In this document: positions 28,045 through 36,890 of the stretch, piece after piece
Numbering within the stretch: the stretch's first letter is position 1
Layout of the letters: each line of letters starts with the position of its first letter
Source of the DNA: Rhizobium sp. R635
GTDB lineage: Bacteria; Pseudomonadota; Alphaproteobacteria; Rhizobiales; Rhizobiaceae
Assembly (NCBI RefSeq): GCF_002211285.1
Contig: NZ_LOKX01000037.1
Location: 124,001-188,000 of the forward strand
Length of the DNA: 64,000 bases
Direction: 5' to 3'
Translations under genes and position numbers: made by a program
Notes under the pieces: model-generated
The model's database searches: none
Seen by the model: only the letters and a program-made list of their open reading frames with translations
What the model was told of the DNA's origin: nothing

Positions 28045-30504
28045 ATGGTTAGACTTCTTGGATATTTCTTCGGAATGGCCTGCGTCCTGTTTCTGGTCGC
28101 GGCGGCGGGTATTGCCATCTATCTCGCCAATGTCGCGAAGGATCTTCCGGACTATGCCGTTCTGAACAGCTATGCGCCGCCGGTCACGACCCGCGTCCAC
28201 GCAGGCAACGGCGCTCTGATGGCCGAATACGCCAAGGAAAAGCGTCTCTTCCTGCCGATCCAGGCCATTCCCGATCGCGTGAAGGCCGCGTTCCTCTCCG
28301 CAGAAGACAAGAATTTCTACAACCACCCGGGCGTCGACCTGACCGGCCTCGGCCGCGCAATTCTCGTCAACCTGCAGAATTTCGGTTCTGGCCGCCGCCC
28401 GGTCGGCGCCTCCACAATCACGCAGCAGGTGGCCAAGAACTTCCTTTTGAGCTCCGACCAGACGATCGACCGCAAGATCAAGGAAGCGATCCTCTCCTTC
28501 CGTATCGAGCAGGCCTACAGCAAGGACAAGATCCTTGAGCTCTACCTGAACGAGATCTTCTTCGGCCTGAATTCCTATGGCATCGCCGGCGCGGCACTCA
28601 CCTATTTCAACAAGTCGGTCACGGAGTTGACCGTCGCCGAGGCGGCCTATCTGGCATCGCTGCCGAAAGGCCCGGCCAATTACCATCCTTTCCGCCATCC
28701 CGAGGCAGCGCTCGAGCGCCGTAACTGGGTGATCGACCGCATGGTCGAGAACGGCTATGTCAGCCAGAGCGACGGCGAGGAGGCCAAGAAGCAGCCGCTT
28801 GGCGTCACCGCCCGCAGCACCGGTCCCTCGCTCTTCGCTTCGGATTATTTCGCCGAAGCCGTGCGCCGCCAGCTGATCGATCAATATGGCGAGAAGGTCC
28901 TCTATGAGGGCGGCCTTTCCGTGCGCACTTCGCTCGATCCGCAGATGCAGCTTGCCGCCCGCAAGGCGCTGCAGGACGGTCTCGTGACCTATGACGAACG
29001 CCGCGGTTTCCACGGGCCCGTCAAGCAGATCGACGCAAGCGGCGATTGGGGCAAAGCGCTTGCCGATATTCCCGCACTGACAGACGTGCCGGAATGGCGG
29101 CTCGCCGTCGTGCTCGCCGTGTCCGACGACAATGTCGACATCGGCCTGCAGCCGGCCAAGGACGGAAGCGGCAAGGTTGCCGCAGACCGCCAGCGCGGCA
29201 CGATCGACGCCAAGAATATGCAATGGGCCTTCCGTTCGGCGGATGGCTCGCGCAAAACCACGAAATCGCCGGAGGGCGCCGTCGCTCCCGGCGACGTCGT
29301 CTATGTCGAGAAGCTCGGCGACGATGCGTCGACCTCCTACCGTCTGCGTCAGCCGCCGAAGGTGCAGGGCGGTCTCGTCGCCATGGACCCGAAAACCGGC
29401 CGCGTGCTCGCCATGGTCGGGGGCTTCTCCTACGCCCAGTCGGAATTCAACCGCGCCACCCAGGCGATGCGCCAGCCGGGCTCCTCCTTCAAGCCTTTCG
29501 TCTACGCCGCGGCGATGGACAATGGTTATACGCCCGCCTCCGTCATCATGGATGCGCCGATCGAGATCGTCTCGGGCGGCCAGGTCTGGAAACCGGAAAA
29601 TTACGGCGGCGAAGTCGGCGGCCCCTCGACGCTGCGCTCGGGCATCGAGCATTCGCGCAACCTGATGACGGTGCGCCTCGCCAACGATCTCGGCATGAAC
29701 ATCGTTGCCGAATATGCCGAGCGCTTCGGCATCTACGATCACATGCTGCCGGTCCTCTCCATGTCGCTCGGCGCCGGCGACACGACGGTGCTGCGCATGG
29801 TTTCGGCCTATTCGGTCCTTGCCAATGGCGGCAAGCAGATCAAGCCGACATTGATCGACCGCATCCAGGATCGCTACGGCAAGACGATCTTCAAGCATGA
29901 AGAGCGTCTGTGCGAAGGCTGCAATGCCGGCGACTGGCAGAACCAGGAAGAGCCTAATGTCGTCGACAACCGCGAGACCGTTCTCGATCCGATGACCGCC
30001 TACCAGATCACCTCGATGATGCAGGGCGTCATCCAGCGCGGCACAGCCGCAGGCAAGATCGATCTCGGCGGCCGCGACGTTGCCGGCAAGACCGGCACGA
30101 CCAACGACGAAAAGGACGCTTGGTTCGTCGGCTTCACGCCGGATCTGGTCGCCGGCCTCTATATGGGCTTCGATACGCCGGCTCCGCTCGGCCGTGGCGG
30201 CACCGGCGGCGGTCTTTCCGCGCCGATCTTCAACGAATTCATGCAGGCCGCGGTCAAGGACATGCCGGAATCCAAATTCGTCATTCCATCAGGCATGAAC
30301 CTCATCCCGATCGACCGCAAGACCGGCATGGCCGCCGTCGACGGCGACCCCAACACGATCATCGAGGCCTTCAAGCCTGGCACCGGCCCGGCCGACAGCT
30401 TCTCCGTCATCGGCATGGACAGCACCATGGCGCCGGAAGAGATCCTGAAGACCTCGCCGCAGGCCAATCAGGCCGTCCAGACCGGCACGCCCGGCCTCTT
30501 CTAA
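28045..30504 (+). CDS. mrcA: Penicillin-binding protein 1A
   Basis: Bifunctional class A PBP polymerising and cross-linking peptidoglycan, 819 aa. One N-terminal membrane anchor (LLGYFFGMACVLFLVAAAGIAIYLA) is followed by the GT51 glycosyltransferase with catalytic E87 in SAEDKNFYNHPGVD. The transpeptidase domain has the nucleophile S480 in the SSFK motif, SRN in EHSRNLMTV, and K682 in KTGTT. An OB-like insertion lies between the two domains (about 325-430). The start ATG at 28045 fits the anchor directly. A hairpin separates it from prfB, though read-through is possible. Confidence 0.96.
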   Translation: MVRLLGYFFGMACVLFLVAAAGIAIYLANVAKDLPDYAVLNSYAPPVTTRVHAGNGALMAEYAKEKRLFLPIQAIPDRVKAAFLSAEDKNFYNHPGVDLTGLGRAILVNLQNFGSGRRPVGASTITQQVAKNFLLSSDQTIDRKIKEAILSFRIEQAYSKDKILELYLNEIFFGLNSYGIAGAALTYFNKSVTELTVAEAAYLASLPKGPANYHPFRHPEAALERRNWVIDRMVENGYVSQSDGEEAKKQPLGVTARSTGPSLFASDYFAEAVRRQLIDQYGEKVLYEGGLSVRTSLDPQMQLAARKALQDGLVTYDERRGFHGPVKQIDASGDWGKALADIPALTDVPEWRLAVVLAVSDDNVDIGLQPAKDGSGKVAADRQRGTIDAKNMQWAFRSADGSRKTTKSPEGAVAPGDVVYVEKLGDDASTSYRLRQPPKVQGGLVAMDPKTGRVLAMVGGFSYAQSEFNRATQAMRQPGSSFKPFVYAAAMDNGYTPASVIMDAPIEIVSGGQVWKPENYGGEVGGPSTLRSGIEHSRNLMTVRLANDLGMNIVAEYAERFGIYDHMLPVLSMSLGAGDTTVLRMVSAYSVLANGGKQIKPTLIDRIQDRYGKTIFKHEERLCEGCNAGDWQNQEEPNVVDNRETVLDPMTAYQITSMMQGVIQRGTAAGKIDLGGRDVAGKTGTTNDEKDAWFVGFTPDLVAGLYMGFDTPAPLGRGGTGGGLSAPIFNEFMQAAVKDMPESKFVIPSGMNLIPIDRKTGMAAVDGDPNTIIEAFKPGTGPADSFSVIGMDSTMAPEEILKTSPQANQAVQTGTPGLF

Positions 30505-30522
30505 TCCTCGTCTGAGTTTTTG

Positions 30523-30560
30523 GACGCCCGCCGCGGCCCTTTACATCCGCGGCGGGCGTC
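30523..30560 (+). terminator. Hairpin between mrcA and prfB
   Basis: Perfect 14-bp GC-rich stem GACGCCCGCCGCGG (30523-30536) with its complement at 30547-30560 and a 10-nt loop. It is not followed by a U-tract (TCTATG), so it may be a weak terminator or RNA-stability element rather than an efficient stop. Confidence 0.55.
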
Positions 30561-30607
30561 TCTATGTCACCAGCACTTGAAGAAGACCGTTACAGAGAAG
30601 CAGGAAA

Positions 30608-31739
30608 ATGCGAGCGGAAATCGAAAACGTGGTCGATGAAACCAAGCAGGCTATCACCCTGCTGAGGAGGCATCTTTGACTGGGATCAGGCGGTAAGACG
30701 ACTGGACTGGTTGAACAACAAGGCAGAGGATCCGAACCTCTGGAACGACGCTGCCGAAGCCCAGAAGCTGATGCGCGAGCGCCAGCAGCTCGATGACGGC
30801 ATCACCGGCGTCAGGCAGCTCGAACAGCAGCTGAACGATAATATCGAGCTGATCGGGCTCGGCGAGGAAGAGGGCGACGAAGGCATCGTCAAGGAGGCCG
30901 AGGATACGCTGAAGGCGTTGAAGGCCGAGGCTGCGCGCCGCCAGGTGGAAGCGATGCTCTCCGGCGAGGCTGACGGCAACGACACCTATCTCGAAGTCCA
31001 TTCCGGCGCCGGCGGCACGGAAAGCCAAGACTGGGCGAACATGCTTCTGCGCATGTACACCCGCTGGGCCGAGCGCCAGCGTTTCAAGGTCGAGCTTCTG
31101 GAAGTCCACGATGGCGAAGAGGCGGGCATCAAGTCCGCGACCCTGCTCGTCAAGGGCCACAACGCCTATGGCTGGCTCAAGACCGAATCGGGCGTGCATC
31201 GCCTCGTGCGCATCTCGCCTTACGACAGCAATGCGCGTCGCCACACGTCGTTCTCGTCGATCTGGGTCTATCCCGTCGTCGACGACTCGATCAACATCGA
31301 GATCAACGAAGGCGATTGCCGTATCGACACCTATCGTTCGTCGGGCGCCGGCGGGCAGCACGTCAATACGACCGACTCGGCCGTGCGTATCACGCATATT
31401 CCGACCGGCATCGTCGTGGCCTGCCAGCAGGAGCGCTCGCAGCACAAGAACCGCGCCAAAGCCTGGGAAATGCTGCGTGCCCGCATGTACGAAGCCGAGC
31501 TGAAGAAGCGGGAAGAGGCCGCCAACGCCGAAGCCGCCTCCAAGACGGATATCGGCTGGGGCCATCAGATCCGCTCCTACGTGCTGCAGCCCTACCAGCT
31601 GGTCAAGGACCTGCGCACCGGCGTTGCCAGCACCGCGCCTGACGACGTGCTCGACGGCGAGCTGAACGAGTTCATGGAAGCCGCTCTCGCCCACCGCATC
31701 AGCGGCGCCGCTGACGCGGTCGTCGATGATGTCGACTGA
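30608..31739 (+). CDS. prfB: Peptide chain release factor 2 (programmed +1 frameshift)
   Basis: Recognises UGA and UAA stop codons, 376 aa when full length. Translation starts at ATG 30608 and reads 23 codons to an in-frame TGA (30677-30679). A +1 shift at CTT TGA C continues as D-W-D-Q-A-V and runs to the stop at 31737-31739. The hydrolytic GGQ loop is in SGAGGQHVNTTDSAV. The recognition tripeptide region reads SPYDSNARRHTSF, with SPY where E. coli has SPF. Two reading frames must be joined to obtain the protein; this is normal for prfB, not a pseudogene. Confidence 0.96.
30665..30680 (+). promoter_or_regulatory. prfB autoregulatory frameshift site
   Basis: AGGAGG (30665-30670), a 3-nt spacer CAT, then CTT TGA C (30674-30680). 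The geometry matches the E. coli site: an internal Shine-Dalgarno element stimulates the P-site tRNA on CUU to slip +1 when RF2 is scarce. Confidence 0.95.
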
Positions 31740-31764
31740 TAGGCTACGATAGGATCGAGACGAC

Positions 31765-31792
31765 AAAGCCCCGGAAACGGGGCTTTTCTTTT
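31765..31792 (+). terminator. prfB terminator
   Basis: AAAGCCCC (31765-31772) pairs with GGGGCTTT (31779-31786), followed by TCTTTT. Located 25 bp after the prfB stop. The T-rich end touches the 3' end of the opposing hydrolase gene. Confidence 0.9.
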
Positions 31793-31795
31793 GGT

Positions 31796-32815
31796 CTATG
31801 TCGTCGCACCGATGTCGACGCTCTGAAACAACGCTGCCGACAGATCGGCGACCTCCTCATGAATGGCTGCGCGCTCGATGCCCGGGGGATCGGTGAAAAG
31901 CTCTGCCGCAAAGGCAAAGCCAAGACCGGTGCCTTTGGGGAGAAAGACGTAATGTCCAAGGCCGCCGCCGAAGATTTTGAGAGCACTGTGCGGGAGCCGT
32001 GCATGCAGCCATGACGAACATTCTTCGGCTGGTGCCGCCCTGTCGGCATCGCCGACGAGAATAAGGGCGGGTGCGTCGATGGCTTTGAGACTTTCCTCGC
32101 TGAAGCCGAGAACGGAGCGACCCGGCGCGCAGACCAGTGCCGCCTTGATTCTGTCGTCCCGGTAGGAGTTCGACATGCGGGACCATGATTCGCGAAACAC
32201 CTCACTGGTGCGAAGCAATGTCGGAATATGATCGGCAAGGTCGGGGAATTCCCGTGGTCCGCGCGGGCCGTCAGGCTTCAACCTTGACGGTTCGAACTGC
32301 GAGAACTGGGCGATGGCCCCGAGCAGCAGCGTTACGCTGTACGCTCCAGCTGAAAATCCCGCCGCGAACGCACGTGATATATCGATATGGCCCGAGAGAT
32401 CACCCAGCCAGTCGCCACTGTGGTCAAGCATAAAGCTCAGATCCGGCGCCCGCTCCCAAAGGCAGGCAAAACCTTCGGCACGGTAGGGCTCGATGCCGGT
32501 ATTGCCGTGATGACTGACGCCGAGCGCTGCAAATCCGCGATGGACCAGGCGTCGCCCCAGCCATTCCAGCCCGGCGGCCGAGCCGCCGGTGCCATGCGAC
32601 AGAAGAACGAGAGGGTAGGGTCTTGCTCCGGGGCGAATGGGTGCGTCGCGCGTGACCACGGCCCTTTGGAACCAGCTTCTCTCCGGGAAATCACTTTCCT
32701 GCGCCTCGTCGGCGGCGGGGTACCATAGTGACCAGCTGATGGGTCTGGGGCCGTCCGCGTCCCAGTTCGGCCTTGTCTCGTCGTGGAGGACGCCGTCGCG
32801 AAATCCCAGTTTCAT
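31796..32815 (-). CDS. Alpha/beta hydrolase, dienelactone-hydrolase-like
   Basis: 339-aa soluble alpha/beta hydrolase. The nucleophile elbow GFSAG (AFAAGFSAGAYSV), a late Asp in LVGDADRAAP and His in GGGLGHYVFLP form a plausible catalytic triad. An HGTGGSAAGLEWLGRRLVHRG oxyanion-loop segment matches the predicted dienelactone hydrolase/acetylhydrolase group. ATG at 32815 was chosen; a TTG at 32851 is also in frame. It may be co-transcribed with the secreted protein gene upstream. The substrate is unknown. Confidence 0.8.
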   Translation of the reverse strand: MKLGFRDGVLHDETRPNWDADGPRPISWSLWYPAADEAQESDFPERSWFQRAVVTRDAPIRPGARPYPLVLLSHGTGGSAAGLEWLGRRLVHRGFAALGVSHHGNTGIEPYRAEGFACLWERAPDLSFMLDHSGDWLGDLSGHIDISRAFAAGFSAGAYSVTLLLGAIAQFSQFEPSRLKPDGPRGPREFPDLADHIPTLLRTSEVFRESWSRMSNSYRDDRIKAALVCAPGRSVLGFSEESLKAIDAPALILVGDADRAAPAEECSSWLHARLPHSALKIFGGGLGHYVFLPKGTGLGFAFAAELFTDPPGIERAAIHEEVADLSAALFQSVDIGATT

Positions 32816-32847
32816 TTGTTGGCCGTCTCTCCGGGAGGAGCTCCCCT

Positions 32848-33357
32848 TCAATTCGTCGCCTTTTCCACGGTGATGTCGCCGAATTCGTCGATCATCACCG
32901 TCCAGCCGTTCGGCTCTGCCGCAGGGTCGGTCTTGAGATAGATGGTCGCGAAGAGCCCCGGTTGCTTGATGATGCCGGTCGAATTCTCAGGGCGTATGTC
33001 GGTGACGTAAGGCTTCAGGTCGCTGAATTCCTGCAGCTCGATGGTCGAGACGATCGCCGGGCCACTCTCGGCCTGGGCAATCTGCTGCAGATAGATCTTG
33101 GAGGTTTTGTCCGGCTGGCGGACGGCAAAGAGCTTGTAATAGCCGTGGCGCTGTGCGCCTTTTTCCCCGGGTTTGGCAATGGCCTCGCCGCCGCTCGGCG
33201 CCCGCTCGATAGCCGGCGAGTTGCCGTCGTCCTCCCAGTAGCCGGTGCTGGTCGCGAAAATCACCGAAGCCGGCAGGATGGCATCCTGCGCGGGGGCGGC
33301 TGCAGCCGACATCCCGACCAGGAAAGCCGTCGTTATCAAGAGGCGTCGCATTGCCAT
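32848..33357 (-). CDS. Secreted protein of unknown function
   Basis: 169 aa with a clear signal peptide (MRRLLITTAFLVGMSAAAAPAQA-type, cleaved near AAPAQ/DAIL). The mature part is acidic, without cysteines or membrane segments, and ends in a beta-rich segment WTVMIDEFGDITVEKATN. I recognise no family. The neighbours are nadK (4 bp upstream on the same strand) and the alpha/beta hydrolase, so nadK and this gene are probably one transcription unit. A true start at M3 (MRRLL) is equally possible. Confidence 0.75.
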   Translation of the reverse strand: MAMRRLLITTAFLVGMSAAAAPAQDAILPASVIFATSTGYWEDDGNSPAIERAPSGGEAIAKPGEKGAQRHGYYKLFAVRQPDKTSKIYLQQIAQAESGPAIVSTIELQEFSDLKPYVTDIRPENSTGIIKQPGLFATIYLKTDPAAEPNGWTVMIDEFGDITVEKATN

Positions 33358-33361
33358 CGTC

Positions 33362-34135
33362 TCAATCCTTGAACTGCTCGGCGAGAATACGGTCGGACCA
33401 CGAGCGGTCGGGATCGGAAAGGATGCGCGCCGTCATATGCTCCGACTGGGCGATGCGGACATGCAGCACGGATTTGACCTCGGTATTGTCGGCCACCGCA
33501 TTCACCGGGCGCTTGATCGGCTCGAGAACGTCGATATCGACGGTCACCTTGTTTGGAAGCAGGGCACCCCTCCAGCGCCGCGGTCTGAAGGCGCTGACCG
33601 GGGTCATCGCGAGCAGCGGCGCCTCGAGCGGCAGGATCGGACCATGGGCGGAAAGATTGTAGGCCGTCGATCCGGCGGGGGTCGCCACCATCAGCCCGTC
33701 GCAGATCAGTTCCTCCAGGCGCACCCGTCCATCCACCACGACCCTCAGATTGGCGGCCTGATAGGATTGGCGGAAAAGATAGACTTCGTTGATGGCGAGC
33801 GCGGTCGTGTTGGTGCCGTCGGCATTGGCCGTCGTCATTTTCAGCGGCCGAAAGGCATTTTCAACGGCGGCGCAGATGCGCTCCTGAAGCCTGTCGGTGC
33901 GATAATCATTCATCAGGAAGCCGACCGAGCCGCGATTCATGCCGTAGACCAGCTTGCCGGAGTTCATGGTACTGTGCAGCGTCTGCAGCATGAAACCGTC
34001 ACCACCGAGCGCCACGATGACGTCGGCCTCCTCCGCCGGTACGTCGCCATAGATGCGAATCAGTTCTTCGCGCGCGGCGAGCGCCTCCATCGTCGGTGAG
34101 GCTATAAAGGAAAGCGTCTGAAATGACCGGCCCAT
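33362..34135 (-). CDS. nadK: NAD kinase
   Basis: Phosphorylates NAD to NADP, 257 aa, cytoplasmic. The diagnostic GGDG motif is in IVALGGDGFMLQTLH. The NAD-binding segments GMNRGSVGFLMN and INEVYLFRQS, plus the glycine-rich DGLMVATPAGSTAYNLSAHGPIL, are intact. It is shorter than E. coli NadK (292 aa) but normal for alphaproteobacterial enzymes. It is first gene of a small minus-strand unit with the following secreted protein gene. The 211 bp to tRNA-Thr hold no recognised signal. Confidence 0.95.
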   Translation of the reverse strand: MGRSFQTLSFIASPTMEALAAREELIRIYGDVPAEEADVIVALGGDGFMLQTLHSTMNSGKLVYGMNRGSVGFLMNDYRTDRLQERICAAVENAFRPLKMTTANADGTNTTALAINEVYLFRQSYQAANLRVVVDGRVRLEELICDGLMVATPAGSTAYNLSAHGPILPLEAPLLAMTPVSAFRPRRWRGALLPNKVTVDIDVLEPIKRPVNAVADNTEVKSVLHVRIAQSEHMTARILSDPDRSWSDRILAEQFKD

Positions 34136-34346
34136 GCAATGCCCTTTGTGAAGCTGCTCTAGCTAAAGGATAAAGGGCTGGTGCGACAAGGGCTTTTGCA
34201 TTGCGAGCTGTTTTGGGCCGATACCGATCGTCAATGACAACAGGTGAGATGGTCCGGCGATACCTTCCGCCTGGCGCGGGCGGCGGCCGCACAGGGATGG
34301 ATTTTTCTTTACAGAAGCGCAGAATCTGCTAGTTGGGGCAGCTGTT

Positions 34347-34422
<76 letters not shown>

Positions 34423-34539
34423 TCTTTTGCGCGGGATGCGCATTTCCTTTCATCTGATGAACCTTGCGTGAAGGACCGCTTCAGCGGCGATTCAGCCGCG
34501 CCTGCTTATGTTCGCCTCATCATCAACGAGGTAACAGCC

Positions 34540-34863
34540 ATGAAGCTTGCACATCTCTTTCTCGCCGCAATCATTTCCGTGGGTGCGGGCGCTGCGTCCG
34601 TCGCACCGGCCGCCGCCATGCCGGCCGAGCGGCCGGCGGCGACGACGCAAGGCGATATCGTCCAAATTCGTGATGGCTGGCGACGTGATCGCGACCGTGA
34701 CGATCGTGACGGGCGCGGGTGGCGTGATGAGGACGATTGGCGCCGGTCCGACTGGCGCGATGATCGCCGTCAATGGCGGCGGTGGCGTGCCGAGCGGTGG
34801 CAAGAGCGCCGCGAGTGGCACCGTCGCGATCGCGATATACCCTTTTGGCTCTACCGCAGCTGA
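34540..34863 (+). CDS. Small secreted Arg/Asp/Trp-rich protein
   Basis: 107 aa. The ATG at 34540 begins a good signal peptide (MKLAHLFLAAIISVGAGAASVAPAAA). The mature chain is dominated by Arg, Asp and Trp in repeated patterns such as RRDRDRDD and WRRSDWRDD, with no cysteines. Such proteins occur in the rhizobial periplasm and may bind metal or polyanions, but no function is established. It is followed by a strong terminator, so probably monocistronic. Upstream in-frame codons from 34468 would hide the signal peptide and were excluded. Confidence 0.75.
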   Translation: MKLAHLFLAAIISVGAGAASVAPAAAMPAERPAATTQGDIVQIRDGWRRDRDRDDRDGRGWRDEDDWRRSDWRDDRRQWRRWRAERWQERREWHRRDRDIPFWLYRS

Positions 34864-34868
34864 TGATG

Positions 34869-34895
34869 ATAGCCCGGCTTGTCCGGGCTATTTTT
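34869..34895 (+). terminator. Terminator of the Arg/Asp/Trp-rich protein gene
   Basis: Perfect 9-bp stem ATAGCCCGG (34869-34877) with CCGGGCTAT (34883-34891), 5-nt loop, then TTTTTCT. It begins 5 bp after the stop codon. Confidence 0.92.
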
Positions 34896-35046
34896 CTAAT
34901 GAGTGAGAGGTTCGTTGACGCTCGCTTCGATCCTGTCGCCATTGCCGGTCTGGCCGGCACCGGAAGGCGGCATCCTCGCGATAGGCGTTCAATCCTCGTT
35001 CTGTTTCGGGATTAACGCGTGATCGTCGCCCGCATTCACAGCTGTT

Positions 35047-35205
35047 CTATTGCACTGTTCCCGGTGTCGCGGGGCCGGGTGCGGTCGGCGACAGGGGATC
35101 GGGCTGGTGGACGGGGTGCGTTGTGTCCACCCAGATGATACTCAGAATGATCCCGACGAAGACCGCGATGAAGAGGACACCGAAAATCAGTGGTCGAATG
35201 GCCAT
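35047..35205 (-). CDS. Small single-pass membrane protein
   Basis: 52 aa. Start at ATG 35205 with AGGAA upstream. One hydrophobic segment (LIFGVLFIAVFVGIILSIIW) near the N-terminus is followed by a Pro-rich tail (HPVHQPDPLSPTAPGPATPG). No family recognised. A longer frame upstream to 35292 exists but lacks a binding site. It is divergent from the secreted protein gene at 35415, with a 209-bp shared promoter region. Confidence 0.65.
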   Translation of the reverse strand: MAIRPLIFGVLFIAVFVGIILSIIWVDTTHPVHQPDPLSPTAPGPATPGTVQ

Positions 35206-35414
35206 GGGGCGGATATTCCTCCTTGCCTCTGGTCGGTTGCTGCAATCGGTCGTCGCCCGATCATAGTGCGCCGGAGCATCTTTCCAAGGCAAAAATGGAT
35301 TTTCCCGGTATAGAGCGAACGCCCTGCGGTCGTAGCCGCCACTTGATTTCCATCTGTCGCGGCGGATCGAAACATGTCACAGATACCGGAAACATGGGGA
35401 AGCGGGGAGCTGTG

Positions 35415-36155
35415 ATGAAGCGGGCTGTTGCGACATCGGTCATCATGGCGGCATTCGTTTCCCTTGCCAGCGCATCGGAAGATGCCGCCTTCTTCGACAA
35501 GCCGGTGAAAGTGGACGTCGTGGCGCTGCCGAAGGATGAGCTCAATCCCCGTGCGAAGCCGAAGATCAGTTGCAGCCGTTATCCAGGCTTCATGGTCAAG
35601 GAAGTCGATCTCGGTGACGTCGGCGCCGAAAAGCTGGCGCTGCTCGCTGCGGACGCGCCTTGCGAGCGTGCCGATGAGCGCGAACGAGTCGTCGAGGACG
35701 ACACCGCCGGCTACTTTATGGGCGCCAGCGGCGGTTTCGTCTTTTTCCGCGCGGCGGATGGGTGGAACGGCGGGCAGCCGTTCGTCGTCTATGATGCGAC
35801 AACGGGTGAGCGGCTGCTGAACGATTCTCTGGATGGCGATGATTTTGCCGCGATCAGGGGCGGCAAGGGAGAGCTGACCCTCGATTTTCGCCGCGTCTAC
35901 ACGGCTTCGTGCTCTCTCTATCTGGAGGGGACTGTTTGCGCGAAAGCGATCGCCGCCGATACCGGCCTGTCGCCGGAGCAACTGCCGGATTGTGCCGTCG
36001 CCTACAAAGCGGAAATGAAGCGCAGTCCCGACTATGCCAAGGAAATCGAAAAGCTGCCGAGCGTCATCGTCTATCCGGTCGAGCTGATCTACGTGGCAGG
36101 CGATACCGCGCGCAGGCCGACGGGCGGAGCGACCGCCTGCTGGACGCCGAGCTGA
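35415..36155 (+). CDS. Secreted protein of unknown function
   Basis: 246 aa with a signal peptide (MKRAVATSVIMAAFVSLASA, cleavage before SEDAAFF). The ATG at 35415 follows a GGGGAG site; an ATG at 35394 is an alternative. The mature part has five or more cysteines (ISCSRYPG, APCERA, SCSLYLEGTVCAKA, PDCAVAY, TACWTPS), suggesting disulfide bonds in the periplasm. No domain recognised. It converges on the Inh-domain gene with only 6 bp between stop codons and no terminator visible. Confidence 0.75.
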   Translation: MKRAVATSVIMAAFVSLASASEDAAFFDKPVKVDVVALPKDELNPRAKPKISCSRYPGFMVKEVDLGDVGAEKLALLAADAPCERADERERVVEDDTAGYFMGASGGFVFFRAADGWNGGQPFVVYDATTGERLLNDSLDGDDFAAIRGGKGELTLDFRRVYTASCSLYLEGTVCAKAIAADTGLSPEQLPDCAVAYKAEMKRSPDYAKEIEKLPSVIVYPVELIYVAGDTARRPTGGATACWTPS

Positions 36156-36161
36156 TCGAGA

Positions 36162-36854
36162 TTACTGACGCACCAGCGAAAGCGGCTTGCCGCCCTCCTG
36201 CTTCGACTTGTCGAAATTGCCATCGGCACGCATGTCGAAGGCAAGCGACGAGCCGTCATGGCTCATCAGCGTGAGACCGAAACCGTCGATATGCCAGACC
36301 GCGAGCTTCAGCCTGGCGACATTCGCAGCGCAGTCACTGGAGGGTGACATCGGCGCGTTGCCGTCTGCCTGGGCATTGTCCTTGAGGGTGACGATGCAGA
36401 GCTTTTCGCCGTCCGGCCTCTGCATCGTCCATATCCCGGCAAGGTTGCTGAAGGTTGGCAGGCGATTGATCCCCTCTGGCGCTGCGAGCAGCAGGAGCGG
36501 CGCGCCGTCTTCCGTCTTCATCGGCGAACCCTCGTTCTCGACGAAGCGGGCGAGCACCTTGCGCGTCGCATCGATCAGGATGAGGCCGCCATTGCCGTCG
36601 AAATTCCAGGCAGCGGCTTCGGCAAGCGCCGGCAACGGCTTGGCGCAGGAATCCTGGCCGGAAAGCGAATGGCCGCTGATCGCCATGTCGGTTTCCAATG
36701 TTATCCGGCATCCGGCTGCGCCATCCTCTGGGGCAACGAGATAGGTTCCCGCCTGCGCCTTGATAATATCGGGATCGATCTCCTGTCCGCATGCCGCGCC
36801 ACAGACAAGGAGCGTCGCCGCCGAAGCCGCGAGCCGAAGAACGAAACGGATCAT
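36162..36854 (-). CDS. Secreted protease inhibitor, two Inh/AprI-like domains
   Basis: 230 aa with a signal peptide (VLRLAASAATLLVCGAACG), perhaps cleaved or lipidated at the Cys-rich end. The mature chain shows two tandem units (about 30-125 and 135-225). Each has the AprI/Inh pattern AGTYLV or AGIWTMQ, a CRITL or CIVTL strand, a second conserved Cys (DSCAKPLPAL; SDCAANVARL), then W-x-DGxG and a LILID/LTLMS strand. Inh proteins inhibit secreted serralysin-type metalloproteases in the periplasm. A tandem form is less common than the single-domain inhibitor. No serralysin gene is in the window. Confidence 0.75.
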   Translation of the reverse strand: MIRFVLRLAASAATLLVCGAACGQEIDPDIIKAQAGTYLVAPEDGAAGCRITLETDMAISGHSLSGQDSCAKPLPALAEAAAWNFDGNGGLILIDATRKVLARFVENEGSPMKTEDGAPLLLLAAPEGINRLPTFSNLAGIWTMQRPDGEKLCIVTLKDNAQADGNAPMSPSSDCAANVARLKLAVWHIDGFGLTLMSHDGSSLAFDMRADGNFDKSKQEGGKPLSLVRQ

Positions 36855-36890
36855 GACAATTCCCCTTTGTCCGGTCCGCCTCTGGACCGC

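Noticed and set aside
27901..29898. A 665-codon open frame antisense to mrcA
   Set aside because: Overlaps the real PBP1A gene completely and lacks any motif; produced by codon bias.
30608..30679. In-frame stop in prfB as a pseudogene mark
   Set aside because: The site has the exact conserved frameshift geometry, and the downstream frame is intact.
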